From Trichopria drosophilae (Eukaryota > Arthropoda > Insecta > Hymenoptera > Diapriidae), in contig CM059582.1 of assembly GCA_030407085.1 (NCBI GenBank), positions 30,269,001-30,333,000 of the forward strand: 64,000 nt of DNA. The letters run 5' to 3'. A program made the translations under genes and the position numbers. The notes under the pieces were generated by a model. It made no database searches. It saw only the letters and a program-made list of their open reading frames with translations, and was not told the DNA's origin. How positions within the stretch are numbered: the stretch's first letter is position 1; each line of letters opens with the position of its first letter. This document shows positions 24,788 through 36,880 of the stretch, one piece after another.

Positions 24788-25136
24788 GCTCTTAGCTCCA
24801 ATCGTATTCCAATTGAATCAGTTTCTTTTTGAGGTCCAAAGTGGCTTATGAACATCATTTTCATTTGCTGTTTATGCATACGCTCGTTGGTATCTGATTT
24901 TGAAGGTTGTTATTAAATTTGTTTTGTTTTTGTTAATAAAAATAATTCTCCCCTTCAAGAAATGGGTGTATATAAATTTTCTTCGTGTTGTTCCTTCAGA
25001 GGCTTACAATTATTTGAGCGTCTGAGGGATGTTTTCCGTGCGCCTCCCTGATGATTTTAAAGGCATTGGGAGTCAGAAATATTGTCTGTGTGTGTGAATT
25101 AATTCCGTTACTTTTTAATTATATGCCCAATTACTA
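24788..25136. other. Mixed-composition sequence, no gene seen
   Basis: No gene or repeat is recognised in this stretch. Confidence 0.45.
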
Positions 25137-25323
25137 ACATTTAAGGGTGCACCACAAAAACCCAACAAATAAAAAACAGACATTTAAAACGCACCAATCC
25201 GAGGTGTTGAAACGTCGGTATCTTGAATGTCTGTTTTTTGAAATGTCTGGTTTTTGAATGTCTGTTCTTTGAAGTGTCTGTTCTATGATTTGTCGGGTTT
25301 TTGAGGTACACCCACATTTAAGA
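25137..25323. mobile_element. Foldback MITE, CCGACA family subgroup A, perfect 8-bp TSD
   Basis: The element is 25145-25315 (171 bp). It starts GGGTGCACCACAAAAACCCA and ends with the inverse (GGGTTTTTGAGGTACACCC). The perfect 8-bp repeat ACATTTAA flanks it (25137-25144 and 25316-25323). The right half contains four TGTCTG/TGTCGG units with T-rich spacers; the left half is shorter. It is closely related to the elements at 3079 and 48153. Confidence 0.85.
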
Positions 25324-25994
25324 TACATTTTACGTCATTTACAGCATCTTGCAGAGCGATTAATTTTCTTCTAGTGACAATATTTTATACGTCACTAAAT
25401 AATTAATTTATCATTAGGTGATGGAATGAATCGCATTTGCAACGATCTAAGCATTTACAGCAATAGTGTCTAAGAAACAACTTAAATATAAGTGCATTGT
25501 TATATCTACATTATGTTAGCAGAAATGTCAGTTTATGTGTCGCGCCTCCTGTTATTTTAGAAAGCTCAGGTAGCACGTTCCGCGGGAAAATCATATGCTC
25601 GGTACAATTTAACACTCGGGAAGCGTGCATGAGGGACTTACTTGAAAACGGTAACTTGGCTAACTCCTTAATCAAACATAAGCTTTACGCTGTAAGCTGG
25701 CCTAAACTTGGGTCCGCCTGCAAGCTTCCTATCTGCCGACTCTCTCGCGGTTAATCGTGCTTACGCGCGGACTTGCAAATTGCGCGAGGGCCTCTCGAAG
25801 TGAGATTCAAATAGAATGAAGGGGACGCCGACTGACGTACTCGACTCCTGCAGTGCTATTCATGACCTGCATCACAAACCAAATTACGATATATTATTTC
25901 AATTTTGTTTTAAATTAGAAATTTCTTAATTTTTGAAGAATTATTTCTGAAAAAATAAAAGAAAAATTGTTGTAAATGTTATTTATATTTTTTA
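25324..25994. other. AT-rich flanks around a GC patch at 25540-25860
   Basis: The GC patch is open for 85 codons on the plus strand (25497-25754). The peptide has no recognised domain, and the openness fades where composition falls. I see neither a convincing start context nor splice sites. Candidate conserved noncoding DNA only. Confidence 0.3.
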
Positions 25995-27231
25995 TTAACC
26001 CATTAAGTCCCAAAACAGCAAAATTTGTATCTTACGTTTGAGCTCAGGAAACTTTCTGAAAAAGTAAGAAAATCTTTTGGAAAATACCCAACCATACTAT
26101 TTTCGGCTACGCTCTGTACGATAGAATGGTTTAAAAATTTCAAAACGTTGATTAATAATTTGAAAAAAAAATATGATTTTTCATGAATAATTTTTATTTA
26201 ATAAAAAATTTGACTGGGAAGGAATTTATTCATTATCTCAAATTTCTACAAAATTACACAAAACATCTAAACTTTTCAACCAGCTTTGGTTTTTTATCGT
26301 ACGATTTTTTTTAACGAAATGGCGGCCAAAAAACGAAAGCTAAAAATCAAACTTTCATTTTACTACTTATTTTGACGTTCTTTTCATTGGAATCGTGTAA
26401 ATTGTTTAATTATTTCAGTAAAAATGTACTTAAATATAATTTTATTTTTAAAAATAATTATAAAAAATATACGAAAAATAATGTTTTTACGGTTTTAAAA
26501 AAATAATGAAAAGAAGACACTTGAATTCATCGACTCCACGTGGTAAGTGTCGGGCAACGTTGTTCAAGAACAAAATAACGGTAAAGACATGAAAATTAAA
26601 AAATGATTAGAGTTGCTTGATTCACTACGATTTGTTCTGAAAATATCAAAATGCAAACCAATATTTCGAAAATTAACGATATGCAGATTGTTACATTAGT
26701 TCCGGTTGAAATATTGAGACATCCGTAAAAACCGACTTGTTAAAACCTTAAAAACATTATTTTTCATATTTAACCCATTTTATTGTTATTTTGAAAAATA
26801 TATTATATTTAAGTACATTTTTACTGAAATAATGGAATAATTTACACGATTCCAATGAAAAAAAAAACGTCAAAAACAGTAGTGAAATTAAAGTGGGATG
26901 TTTTAGCTTTCATTTTTTGGCCGCCATTTTGTTAAAAAGAATCGTACGATAAAAAAACAAATCTGGTTGAAAAGTTAAGATGTTTTGTGCAATTTTGTGC
27001 ATATTTGCGACAGTAACAAAAATTCCTAGTCAAATTTTTCGTTAAATAAAAATTGTTGATAAACAAATCGTATTTTTGGTTTTAAATTGTTAATCAACAT
27101 TCTATCGTGTAGAGCATACCTGAAAATAGTAGGGTTGGATATTTTCCAAAAGATTTTCTTACTTTTTCACAAAGTTTCCTGAGCTCAAACGTAAAATACA
27201 AATTTTGCCGTTTTGGGACTTAATGGGTTAA
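25995..27231. mobile_element. piggyBac-like long foldback MITE (TTAA, CCC...GGG)
   Basis: The element spans 25999-27227 and is flanked by TTAA on both sides (25995-25998 and 27228-27231). The ends read inward as CCCATTAAGTCCCAAAAC and are identical over the first 18 bases. The arms run several hundred bases. Shared blocks include GAGCTCAGGAAACTTT, AAAGATTTTCTTAC, ATTTTCCAAAAG, TAGAATG/CATTCTA, TGGCGGCCAAAAAA, and TTATTTCAGTAAAAATGTAC with its complement. The centre (about 26540-26760) is unique. No transposase is encoded. TTAA with CCC/GGG ends is the hallmark of piggyBac-type elements; the assignment is inferred from the ends only. Confidence 0.85.
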
Positions 27232-28960
27232 ATACATTTTGGACAACAAACGACATTTATGTTACAACTGTATATAAACTGGGAGAGAAAAATGTCAAAA
27301 TTATGTAAAACTGCATTTTTTTTAAATTTACTTTCAATTCAGCTGGAATTAAGAGCTCGCGATAAATGTCATCCCGAACTTCGGACTTAAAGGAGAATTA
27401 AACAAATTCAATATATATGTTGCAAAAATTATATTTAATTAGTTACAAAATGTATTTTTATATTGAATGAATACTAGAACAGTAAGAATTGAACATAAAA
27501 CCCCTATTTATTGATTTGTAATCCACCGAATTTGACGACTTATGTCTATTGCGTTGTTGTAACTCGGTAATTATTCGGAACTCCCCTGCGTACGCAGCAT
27601 ACATTATGTTCAGATTTTCCATGAATATCAAAACTACGATGTTCCGTGATAAAGTCAAATTAAAAGTAAATAACCGTTAACATGTAACCTGGTAATATAA
27701 AATAATGGAGAATAAACGCAATTGCGTCGAGTGGAAACTGTTGCCGCTGTTCTACCGATGAAAAGAGCGTTCCTCATAGACGGAAAATAGGTCGAGGAGT
27801 TGAAAACATCTTTTTCATTTATATTAAACGAATGAATATTCGCAAATTTAGAACAATTTATTTCAACGAGCCATTTTCTGTACTAAAAGACACGTTTATT
27901 GCTCACATTATTTGCTGGTTATTTCTATTTCAAATCAATTTTTTAAATTGCAGACCTGTAAATAACAACTTTTATGTGTTAATTAAAATATATACAGACG
28001 TCTTTAAATTGATAAAAAATGTTTTATTATTATTTCTACTCTTAAAATTTTGCAATGTTTACGTGAAATTGGAAGTCAACGATCCGAAGAAATTTAATGG
28101 ACCGTGCTTCGAGTAAAGCCTATGCATATTTTAAATTTGATAGGGCGTCCACATGTACGCCTCATTACCTGCTTTATCGAATAATCAAATGTCTATACGA
28201 GAATGCATTACAAATAAAAGTAGGTATTTAAACGGAATTAAGGTATTTATAAATAATAAAATAGGAATAGGTTTTAATTGCGTAATTTGTATGCCAGATG
28301 GGTCAGGGTAGTTTGATTATTTGCATTGGATTTAATTACGACGTTTACTACATGTTATTCATTCGCGTAGACTTATAGCAATAATTTTGTAATAGTTATT
28401 TATAACTTAAATTGTCTGCTAATGTCTGGTTAATTTTTAATTAACATTTTAAATAGCTTCAAGGAATAAGCATTGTAATAAGGCTGCTTTACATTCCAGG
28501 GATTGGATTTGTATTTTATTTCAATTAAGTGTTTTGTATTTGATTTGCAAATGGTTTCAGTGTTTTTGGAAAACGATTGTTAGCGATGGTTAGCGATTCC
28601 GAATAATAAATACATCTTGTTAAGTAAAACAATAGGATTTAAATGCGAATTTACAAAAAGATTAATTGAAAAGTCCAACAGTAAATGCTAAAATGTTTTT
28701 TATTGTGCGATTTAGAAGAAAAAACATTTTGTGTGAACCCAGTCCGGTAATAGACGACAGTTTTTTAGCCGAATCTTTTTCTTTTTTTTTTTACTTCAGA
28801 AGAAATGCCAAATACTATTTTGTCATTGATGCTTCCATATTTATTTGTTATTTTTATCTGTTTCCTTTAATATAATATAAAGATATTTGTATACATAGAA
28901 TTATAAACTAAGGCAAATGTTATTGTATTGTCATCTAGGAAATTTTCTTTACATGCGTCA
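27232..28960. other. AT-rich sequence, no gene seen
   Basis: There are open frames at 27458-27658 (minus), 27832-28116 (plus) and 28666-28875 (plus). The plus-strand peptides are hydrophobic and rich in F, I, L, N and Y, as expected from AT-rich sequence. No domain is recognised and I do not call a gene. Confidence 0.4.
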
Positions 28961-29055
28961 TAAGTAGTAAAAGCAATAATCGAAGTAGTAATATTCCGCA
29001 ACTACTAGCAGCGAAACTCTTTTCGAAATGTTATTACTCAGATTACTGAATTAGT
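28961..29055. repeat. AAGTAGTAAC-motif hairpin (degenerate)
   Basis: The left arm (AGCAATAATCGAAGTAGTAA followed by TATTCCGC) and right arm (GTTATTACTCAGATTACTGA) are imperfect inverted copies. The TTCCGC word after the motif matches the other loci of this family. Confidence 0.5.
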
Positions 29056-29435
29056 CCTTATAATGCGCGAAATAAAAAACATTCAGTTAATTTATACGTT
29101 TTTAAAACATTAAGAAAGAAGGAAAGTTGCCTATAAGTAGGCAGAGTGCTCGAGGAAAAACGATGAAGATTTTCAAAAAGAATTATGGTGTTTAAAGTAA
29201 GAGAGGTTATTAAAAATCATCTTGAATGTTTTATCTGATTGAAAACGTTTGCAAAGTAGTATTTTTCCTTTGAAGAACTAAAAATTTCATTTTTTACCCC
29301 TGATATAAACTCTTCTTTTGTCACATTTGCTCAAAATGAGAAAATGAACTTGGGGTTCGTAGACAAAGTAGTTGGATATTCATTAATATGTTTAGAAAGT
29401 TATTTTTCTTCTCATTAATTTTGCCTCATCGTCTT
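29056..29435. other. AT-rich sequence, no gene seen
   Basis: Nothing recognisable between the hairpin and the following foldback element. Confidence 0.45.
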
Positions 29436-30232
29436 TAACAGATTAATGCCTGAAATGATATTTTTTCTCCTCATTTTCCATTGAATATTTCGTATGGAAA
29501 GAGAAGTTAGAAAAAATCGAAAGGTACATTATCTTATTATTTTCGAGGTCGCCCTTTTCAATGGCGTTGTTGAAATTTGCCTGAATTTGCAATGTGTATG
29601 TGTTTTTTGCAAAGTAATTTAAAAAAACTGGGTTTTTTCGGGCATATTTTTTTTAAATTTATATTTTCACTGGCATGGGTGTTTACTTTACATAATTTCA
29701 TCATTTTTATTTTAGATTCATAATCATAGATCCCGACAACTTCCGAATCAATACTTTCATTCGAATTAAGGTTACTTTTCGCGTTTTTGGCGTCCATATT
29801 GGATCTGACATTTTGAATTATACCAATCATAGATTAGATTCATTATCAGCGATCTCGAAAAACTCCGAGTAAAGAGTTTCATCCGAATCGAAGACATTGT
29901 TCGCATTTTCGTCCGCCATTTTGAATTTTACAAATCAGAGTTCAGCTTCGTAATCAGCGACCTCGAAAACGTAATATAAGGTACTTTACTAACCCGTTTG
30001 TTAGGTTTGAATAACATTTTTTGAAGATTTCATTAACTGTAAAAAAATAATCCTGAATAGGTCCCCATTTTGTTTACACCATCATGAATTTAAAAAATCT
30101 ACAGCGCCATTCAAAAGGGCGACCTCGAAAATAGCGAGATATCTTTCGATTTTTTTTAACTTTTCTTTCCATACGAAATATTCGATGGAAAATGAGGAGA
30201 AAAAAATATCATTTCAGGCGTTAATGGGTTAA
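29436..30232. mobile_element. piggyBac-like foldback MITE with internal ~120-bp tandem units
   Basis: TTAA lies at both ends (29436-29439 and 30229-30232). The left end reads CAGATTAATGCCTGAAATGA and the right end reads inward CCCATTAACGCCTGAAATGA, so only the left terminal bases have drifted. The arms share TCCTCATTTTCCAT, GAATATTTCGTATGGAAAG and TTTTCGAGGTCGCCC. The interior carries between two and three copies of a ~110-122-bp unit, recognised by GATTCATAATCA (about 29714), GATTCATTATCAGCGA (about 29836) and TTCGTAATCAGCGACCTCG (about 29946). CCATTTTGAATT precedes the last of these. The 90-codon minus frame here (29558-29830) is a by-product of the repeats. Confidence 0.8.
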
Positions 30233-30640
30233 GGCCTTAAAAAAACGTATACTATTACATATTTATTTGTAGTTTTGCAGCTGGAAAGTAGCGTTTGTAT
30301 CTTTGCTCACTATTTATCATTTATCGATTACGAATTTAGGTTTTCATCAAATGCAAAAAGTACCTCTTGATTTGATTACGGAATTATATAAAAAGATGCG
30401 GAAACAGCATTACTTGAATGAACAATAAACGTGGAAATAACCTGAATAAGAGTAGACGTAAAAATGTTTAGTGCAGGTGAGTAAAAATTCTCTGTATCCT
30501 CTAGTGGAAGCGTCTTTACACAAATACATCGAATGGAACTCGAATATCCACAATGCTGTAAAATGGAAACCGAAAAGTATTGCATGCTTTGAGAGCAATA
30601 TACCGAAGTAAAGTTCACAGACACTTTCGCAAGTGGACCA
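30233..30640. other. AT-rich sequence, no gene seen
   Basis: No recognisable feature. Two overlapping minus-strand frames (30376-30624 and 30410-30598) have no domain. Confidence 0.45.
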
Positions 30641-31330
30641 AGTGGTTCGGATACGTCTGAAAATCCTTTTACGGTGCTACACCCTTAATCCTGCTCGAGG
30701 ATTCATACGAGTACGTAGGTGACGCATACGTCTGGATATGTATACGCGAGTACACGTGAGTACTACGTACATGTGAGTAACGAGACTCGTCGCAAAACAT
30801 TCTCCACTGAAAGTTTTACAACAGCATCTCTACCCCTGCCGATTTGCACCAAGAGAAAAGTATATATGGCGCAGAACCTAATGAGCCTCGGGGGGATTTT
30901 CAGAGTCTATCGCGTGCGCTTAAGACTCCCATCGCCGCTAAAGTGGCTGACGAGAGCGGAGAACTCCTGTTTACCGTTTCTCCTGGAGGCGATTCGAGGA
31001 TCGATGGATCTTCCACGCGAAATCGACTAATTTCGAGCAACGCCGCTAACGGATGCGATCCAGGAAGGAAACGGAACAAAGGCGAAGCGATTAGAAAAGA
31101 AGAGTAAAATACCGGGATGACGGCGGGGAGTAAAGAAGCTCTTGCTGCCGGGGGAGAAGCAACGCCGTTCTGGGCGTTGTTAAGTTTTATGGAAGGATAA
31201 CGTTTGCCTCGTAAAGATAAGAGAGCCTCGCGCGCCGGCTCAAGGTCATGAGGGAATAGGAATTTTAATACGTTCAATTAATTTTCGTAGTTTGCTTAAT
31301 CACGTGATTAATGTCGCGATTATGTCTCTG
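30641..31330. other. GC/CpG-rich island, no exon recognised
   Basis: The first part (30705-30780) repeats ACGT- and GTAC-centred words (TACGTAGGTGACGCATACG, GTACACGTGAGTACTACGTA). The remainder is CpG-rich and open in several frames at once on both strands: 30719-31030 plus, 30844-31107 plus and 30900-31277 minus (125 codons). Simultaneous openness on both strands argues for composition rather than coding. One CACGTG lies near 30752. Regulatory function is only inferred. Confidence 0.3.
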
Positions 31331-31691
31331 CTTGCGGCGGAGAAGATGATAATGTCATTTTTCTCCTGTTATTGATCATGAACTTGATTTATGATTGTAG
31401 GAAATGTGAGTAATAAGTAACGTTTACATTGCATTACTTGATGTTGTAGTCACAAATTTGTAGCTTTTTTTTCATGACCGCTACTGGTTTTTTATTTCCA
31501 TTGATAAGATAGACATTGATAATTTTTCAATCTGCTAACTCCTCTACTTCACCTCCGTTTAATTTAGGATGATTTTCGTTTCGAGAAAGCATCTCAGGTT
31601 TTTGGAATCATGTATAATGAAGGATAAGAATCCTTATTTTTTTAAGAAAAAATGTAACATAACCGTAGAGAAGAACAATAATAAAACTCCC
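31331..31691. other. AT-rich sequence, no gene seen
   Basis: Nothing recognisable apart from the start of a short chance frame (31569-31760). Confidence 0.45.
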
Positions 31692-32254
31692 TTAAATGGA
31701 CATTTCCATTTAGAAAATATGTATCTTATCGAAATGCCTGTAACTACTTATTGTTATTAGCGATCTGCCCAACTGGAGGAAAAATGTACCATTGTTCTTA
31801 TAATGAATAATTGCAAAAGGTTACGTTCTTCTTGTCTAAACTTTCTGTAGACAGCTGGATTAATGTCTGCAGTAGTAACGTGCCGTTTAGTCAGACAATA
31901 TTGGAAAAATTAATAGTAAACTTCAAAGGAGGATGCCCACGAGTATAGGTGGTTTGTGCCCTGGCGATGGAACCTCCCTAATTGACATATTCGGTTAGGG
32001 TATGATGGGAGGTAACACCCATATTAAATGGACATTTCCATTTAGGAAATACGTGTCTTATCGAAATGCCTGTAACTACTTATTATTATTAGCCGTCTAC
32101 ATATCTGGAGGAAAAATGTACATTTGTACTTATGACGATTAATTGCAGGTTACGTTCTTCTTACCAAACCTTCTACAGACAGCGGAATGAAAACGGGCAG
32201 TAGTAATGTGCCGTTTAGTCAGTCAAGATTGAAAAGATTGAAAGAACTTCAAAT
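31692..32254. repeat. Direct duplication (~230 bp) with a MITE fragment between the copies
   Basis: Copy 1 (31692-31924) and copy 2 (about 32024-32254) are direct repeats in the same order. Both contain AAATGGACATTTCCATTTAG, TCTTATCGAAATGCCTGTAA, CTACTTATT.TTATTAGC, TGGAGGAAAAATGTAC, GGTTACGTTCTTCTT, CAGTAGTAA.GTGCCGTTTA and AACTTCAAA, with scattered substitutions. Between them, 31925-32020 is the left terminus (about 96 bp) of the AAAGGAGGATGCCCAC family, with no matching right end. The arrangement suggests a duplication whose junction contains, or was interrupted by, a truncated MITE. Confidence 0.75.
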
Positions 32255-33600
32255 TATATCAATAATTTAGTTCCTATTTCATGCTATCAAAGATATAAAA
32301 CATTTTTGAAAAGTCCAAAATTATTTACAACTAATTAGCGTATTTTGTCCCTTAAACACTTTAATTTGGCCAATGTTATATGATAACCCTCTAAAACAGG
32401 AAAATATCAAAGAACGTTTACAACATAAACAATAGACAGATTATCTACAATTGTATAACTACTGAGTAAATACCCAGGGATCGGGACGTATTGTTGAAGT
32501 CAGCGTGGAGTTTCATTTTATCGACTAAAAGGAGACTCAGATTTCTAAAAGGACTTAATACGAACGCGCAATACCTATTGGTAAGTTTTTATCGTTTATC
32601 TTCAATTTTCCATTTCCTCATATCACCTGCCATTTATCGGAGTATAGAGTAAGTCTTATGGTTTAAACTTAGTCCGCGTTCGGAATTTCCCGAGACTTTC
32701 CGATCGACTGAAGTCGCATTTCGCCAGCTCATGCGGCCTCGAGATCTTCCGATAGTCCCGGTACGCCAAAGGCCGCCGTGTCGGAGGCTTGGACTCTCGC
32801 GGATAACGAAAGGCTCTCGGAACGATTCTCCGATCTTCGGACTCCCGCGCTTCTACCTGCACGATTTATGAGATCCCCCAGGAGTCGACTATCTTTGCGG
32901 GAAGTAATGCCTTCCCTGCCTTCCATCCTTTCGCGTATCTCTCGTTCTCGGCATCGGCGGCCCGTCTCCGCCTTCCCGACGTCTTTTTTTACCGTTCCTT
33001 TTTTCTGCAATTTTCTGGAAGACTCTCTTCCCGCATGAGGATAACGTGTGCTGGATAACTATGTGCCTTTCAGGTACATTCACCTCCTCAAGCCAACACG
33101 CCCACACGCGTCTCGGGGATATCGCATCGCAAATTCGCTGCAACGTCGATATACCAACGCTCGTAGGTACCTGGACGTAAACTCCATCGAATAACAGCGT
33201 CGGAAACGACCGAATCGAGAGGGAGTACGGGGTGGACGGCAAAGGTGGATTGGAGGCATAAAATCTTCATAAATCCTGTTGAGGGTAGGCGGGGGTTACA
33301 AGAGTGCAGATTACGCTTCCGGGAAAAGGGAAGGAGAGCGGGAAATGTCGACGTCTTTCTTCAGCATGGAAGTTCGCGCGAACAAAAACAAAGCGCGCAC
33401 CACTGCGTTCTGTTAATATTAGTACTTTTGCAGGAACAGCAAAAAAGATTAACGACTTACCAACGCTCCCCTCTGGTTTCCGCGCTTCTTAATTTCCGAT
33501 TCTGGATGCTCGAGGTTACTCAACTAGTACTGTATCGCTCAAGACGCCTGGGAAAATTTCAACAAATCACCGTTTTCAAAGCGGAGTATTGAACTGATAA
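32255..33600. other. AT-rich lead-in then a large GC/CpG-rich island, no exon recognised
   Basis: From about 32460, and strongly from 32650 to 33560, the sequence is GC- and CpG-rich. Up to four frames are open at the same place on both strands (32656-32862 minus, 32729-33010 minus, 32778-33038 plus, 32889-33242 minus, 33245-33592 plus). None contains a recognisable domain, and overlapping openness on both strands is what composition alone would give. Candidate regulatory island or unrecognised noncoding exon. Confidence 0.3.
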
Positions 33601-35111
33601 CTTCATCTTTATGATTAGCATAACAAGTAAAAGTTTCTATAAATTCGAAAATGAATCGAACTAATTTGTACTTCGGAGATGGGCCAAAGTTATAAAATAG
33701 AAATACCTACTTTACACGAAAAAAGGATTGAGAGCTTGAGACGACAAAACTCAATTACAAAAGTTACATTTCCCTCTACATCTTTCTCTTTAACTATTTA
33801 TTTCCTCCTGTTATATGTTTCGTTTTCCACAGTTGCCACTTCTCTCGGATGTTTTTCACTCGGTTCACTTTAAGCTCCCGTGAGTTTATTTTAATATGCA
33901 AGTCGCGCTCGTGGACAATGTGGGAGAGAAATTGCTACGCTACGTCCCCGGTATGGTAACAAAGATGGCGAATGAGCATGGGTAAGATATATAGGAAAAG
34001 ACAGAGAAGACGACTTTACCGCATTTTTGTCGGAGAACCGAAGCGTAAGGATGAGAGGTGAATGTTCGTACAAAATATGAAGAGCGGAAATACAAGAAAG
34101 AGGTGAAAGGCTGGAAGTGCATGGTTGAAAATTGCAATATTTTGGTTAAAAAAAAGTCATTTTAATAAAGATAAATTATGAGTGTGTTGAAGCGAGGACA
34201 ACAGCCAAGACATGTTCGCATGAATGCAGTCATCCAGCGTTGATACTATTTTCTCATAATGCATCTTCTTTATAGATGAATGGAATCTCGGATAACGTGA
34301 ACTCGCGGAGAAAAATAGAGACGAGGAAAAATAAAAGACGAAGCGTGACGTATTCTATCATTAGCTTGGTACCGAGTACGGTCGCCTGAATTTGTGTACT
34401 ATTAGCATAAAGGAGATACGAAAACTTCGGTGATTTCCGGTTGCTTTGAAATAAACGATGTTGCGAGGATACACTGCAAGGGAACCCAGAGCATCAACCA
34501 TGCAGAAAAATATGACAGTAGGAAACGAGAAAGCGAATTAAACTAACGGTTCGGAGAGCGTTGGCTGAGATTTGCTTTAGTAACGGCAGGAGTTTGCCAT
34601 GTCCGGTTTGAAGATGTCGTTTCCGCCTGTCTTGGTGTTTTACACAGCTGTCACTCACGGCGCGTTAGAATCAGAAATGCGGTAGTCCCTTTTGGATGGC
34701 ACGATGATTTTCGTCGGACGAGCTTCACCAGTAAGGAAGGAGGCGAGACCGATTGGAATGTCGCCGACAAGGGACCGAAATCGTTACGTGACGAAACTAC
34801 GTTACAACGGCATCCCTAGGAAATGAGTTCCGGGTGACTCCGTCGTGCTCGTGAAACCGGTAACGTCGTTATCGGTCTCGCAATAAAGGGGAATTCGGTC
34901 CTCCCTCATACTCGCGGGTTACCCTGGGCGTTCTCTACGGGCGGAGGCAGCACCGCTACTTTTATATCTTCTGGGGAGTCCTCCTTCCACCACGTTTTTT
35001 TTTACGGGAACACTAATTTCTAGGGAATTAAGTTATCGAGGTTGACGTTTAAGTGTTTTGAATTATCAATGAATTCAATGAATACATTACGCTTATCTAC
35101 AAATTTGCAGC
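33601..35111. other. Mixed sequence with a GC-rich stretch at 34500-35000
   Basis: The 34560-34990 stretch is GC- and CpG-rich but has no long open frame. Around 33890-34140 minus-strand frames of 60-65 codons overlap with no domain. No gene is recognised. Confidence 0.35.
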
Positions 35112-36290
35112 AATTTTGTGTATCGGAGATGAAATGAGCTAATCTCTGTTAATTTGGGGTTGCTGAATCCGAATCCGATAATGAAAAAGTTTTTATTAGC
35201 TCTTGGTTCCACAAAACACGCAAAACCCCGTTTTGTGCAATGTTCGACAGAAATGAGGTAACAGTCTCAGTAATAGATTAAAATAATGCTTATAGCTTCT
35301 ATTTTACGGTGAAAAATGTAATACAACCAAGTAAAGAAAATAGTGCTTTAAATAGCAATTCGTTTTTAAACGTAAAATGCTCGTCTCACTATTACTGTCT
35401 GTATCTACTGCGGCCTATTGCGCTGTGGATGAAGTCAATCGGCGCGCGCGGAAAGCGGTCTTAAATCGAACGTAACAAGTACAAAGATGCCGTATTCTTT
35501 ATATATTTGAGAGGAGACTAGTAACTATTTTCTCCGCCAGGATTGCCCACGTAACTCGAGGCTTTATGTTGTACCCACTATAGAAATGAGATTTCGTTTG
35601 ATATGTAAGGAGAGCCTCTGTTAGCCGTCAGCATCAATCTATGAATATAATTATGTTCGGTATTTGTAGTTACGGTATATAAGAGAGAAAATAAAGATAT
35701 CATTCCTATAAAAAATTTACCTAATTTATATGTTAAATAGAAAAACGTCTCGCAAATGCGTCAATGACCCAAATAATTTTTGTTATATTTGCGGAAATGT
35801 AACGTTCGAATCACAAAAACATTCTTTAAATCCATTTATTCAACAAGTTTATGAATTATATTTTGGTCTCAAAATAGGAAATAAGGACAAGAATTGGGCC
35901 CCTCATATGTATATGCTGCAATACGTATACTGTCCAGTTTAGAAACGCGTTAGGGCACAGTAGATATGGACAGTAATGGTGAGACGAGAATTTCATGCAT
36001 ACAAACAAATCGCCATTTAAAGCACTATTTTCTTTACTTGGATGTATTACAGTTTTTACCGTAAAATAGGAGATATAAACATTAATTTAAGCTATTATTG
36101 AAACCGTTATCTCATTTCTGTCGAATGATGTACCTACTATCTCAAACATTGCACAAATCGGCGTTTATGCGAACTTTGACCCCGTGTTTCGTGGAACCAA
36201 GAGCTAAAAAAACATTTTTATTATCGGATTTGGATTCAAAGACCCCAAATTAACAAAGATTAGCTCATTTCATCTCCAAAACATTTTCGT
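35112..36290. mobile_element. Large foldback element (~1.2 kb, arms ~350 bp)
   Basis: The left arm (about 35112-35480) and right arm (about 35940-36290) are inverted copies. Shared blocks include GGAGATGAAATGAGCTAATC, TGTTAATTTGGGGT, AATCCGATAAT, TTTTATTAGCTCTTGGTTCC, TTTCTATTTTACGGT-type blocks, CAAGTAAAGAAAATAGTGCT and GCTCGTCTCACTATTACTGTC. The loop (35480-35940) includes a 70-codon plus frame (35730-35942) with no domain. The right end of that frame runs into the arm, so I do not call it a gene. A single-arm relative lies at 8393-8815. The superfamily is unknown and no clear target duplication was found. Confidence 0.75.
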
Positions 36291-36880
36291 GTTGATCAGT
36301 GTTATCGTTCTTATTCTTTCGAAGTTTTAGAGACTTTTTTTCGCCTAAAAAATCAAATAGTAGTGCCCCATAGCACTATGACCTGTATACTGTCTTGGCT
36401 GTCTTAACCTTTCTCACACGATTTCCATATTGCGTCCAAGTTGTTTGACTTTGTTAATCGGGGGAGTTTCGGAGTTAAATTGTGAATCTAACCTCACGAT
36501 TTTTAAATTTTTTCCGTGATATCGAATGTACTATTTTGAATTAGTAACTTCTGAGATCGGGTTCCTAATAAACAATAAAAAAAAACGATATATAGATTGA
36601 CTTGCAGGAATTGTAAACATTTTTGTCCTCCTTTCTTATCTGAATCGAATATTACTTATTGGACAACAAAAATTTGTTTCAATCCTGTGTCGGTTCTGTT
36701 TATTATAGTAGGAAACTATGTGCCGTTTCTAGAGGTTCTAAAAGTTGTAACTGAAACTAAGTCACAATAAACGCGAATTGAGATTCGTAATGTAAACATC
36801 TTGCAGTGTAAAAATTAAAATGCAGCGCAGGGGTCTTGCGGCGATGCAAAGTATTAAAACGAATTAACCAGTACGTTCAC
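36291..36880. other. AT-rich sequence, no gene seen
   Basis: No recognisable feature. Confidence 0.45.

Noticed and set aside
30900..31277. 125-codon minus-strand ORF and overlapping plus-strand ORFs of 103 and 87 codons
   Set aside because: Same reason: GC-rich island open in several frames, no recognisable domain.
32656..33592. Cluster of ORFs of 60-117 codons on both strands
   Set aside because: Mutually overlapping in five frames, arginine-rich peptides typical of GC-rich noncoding DNA.
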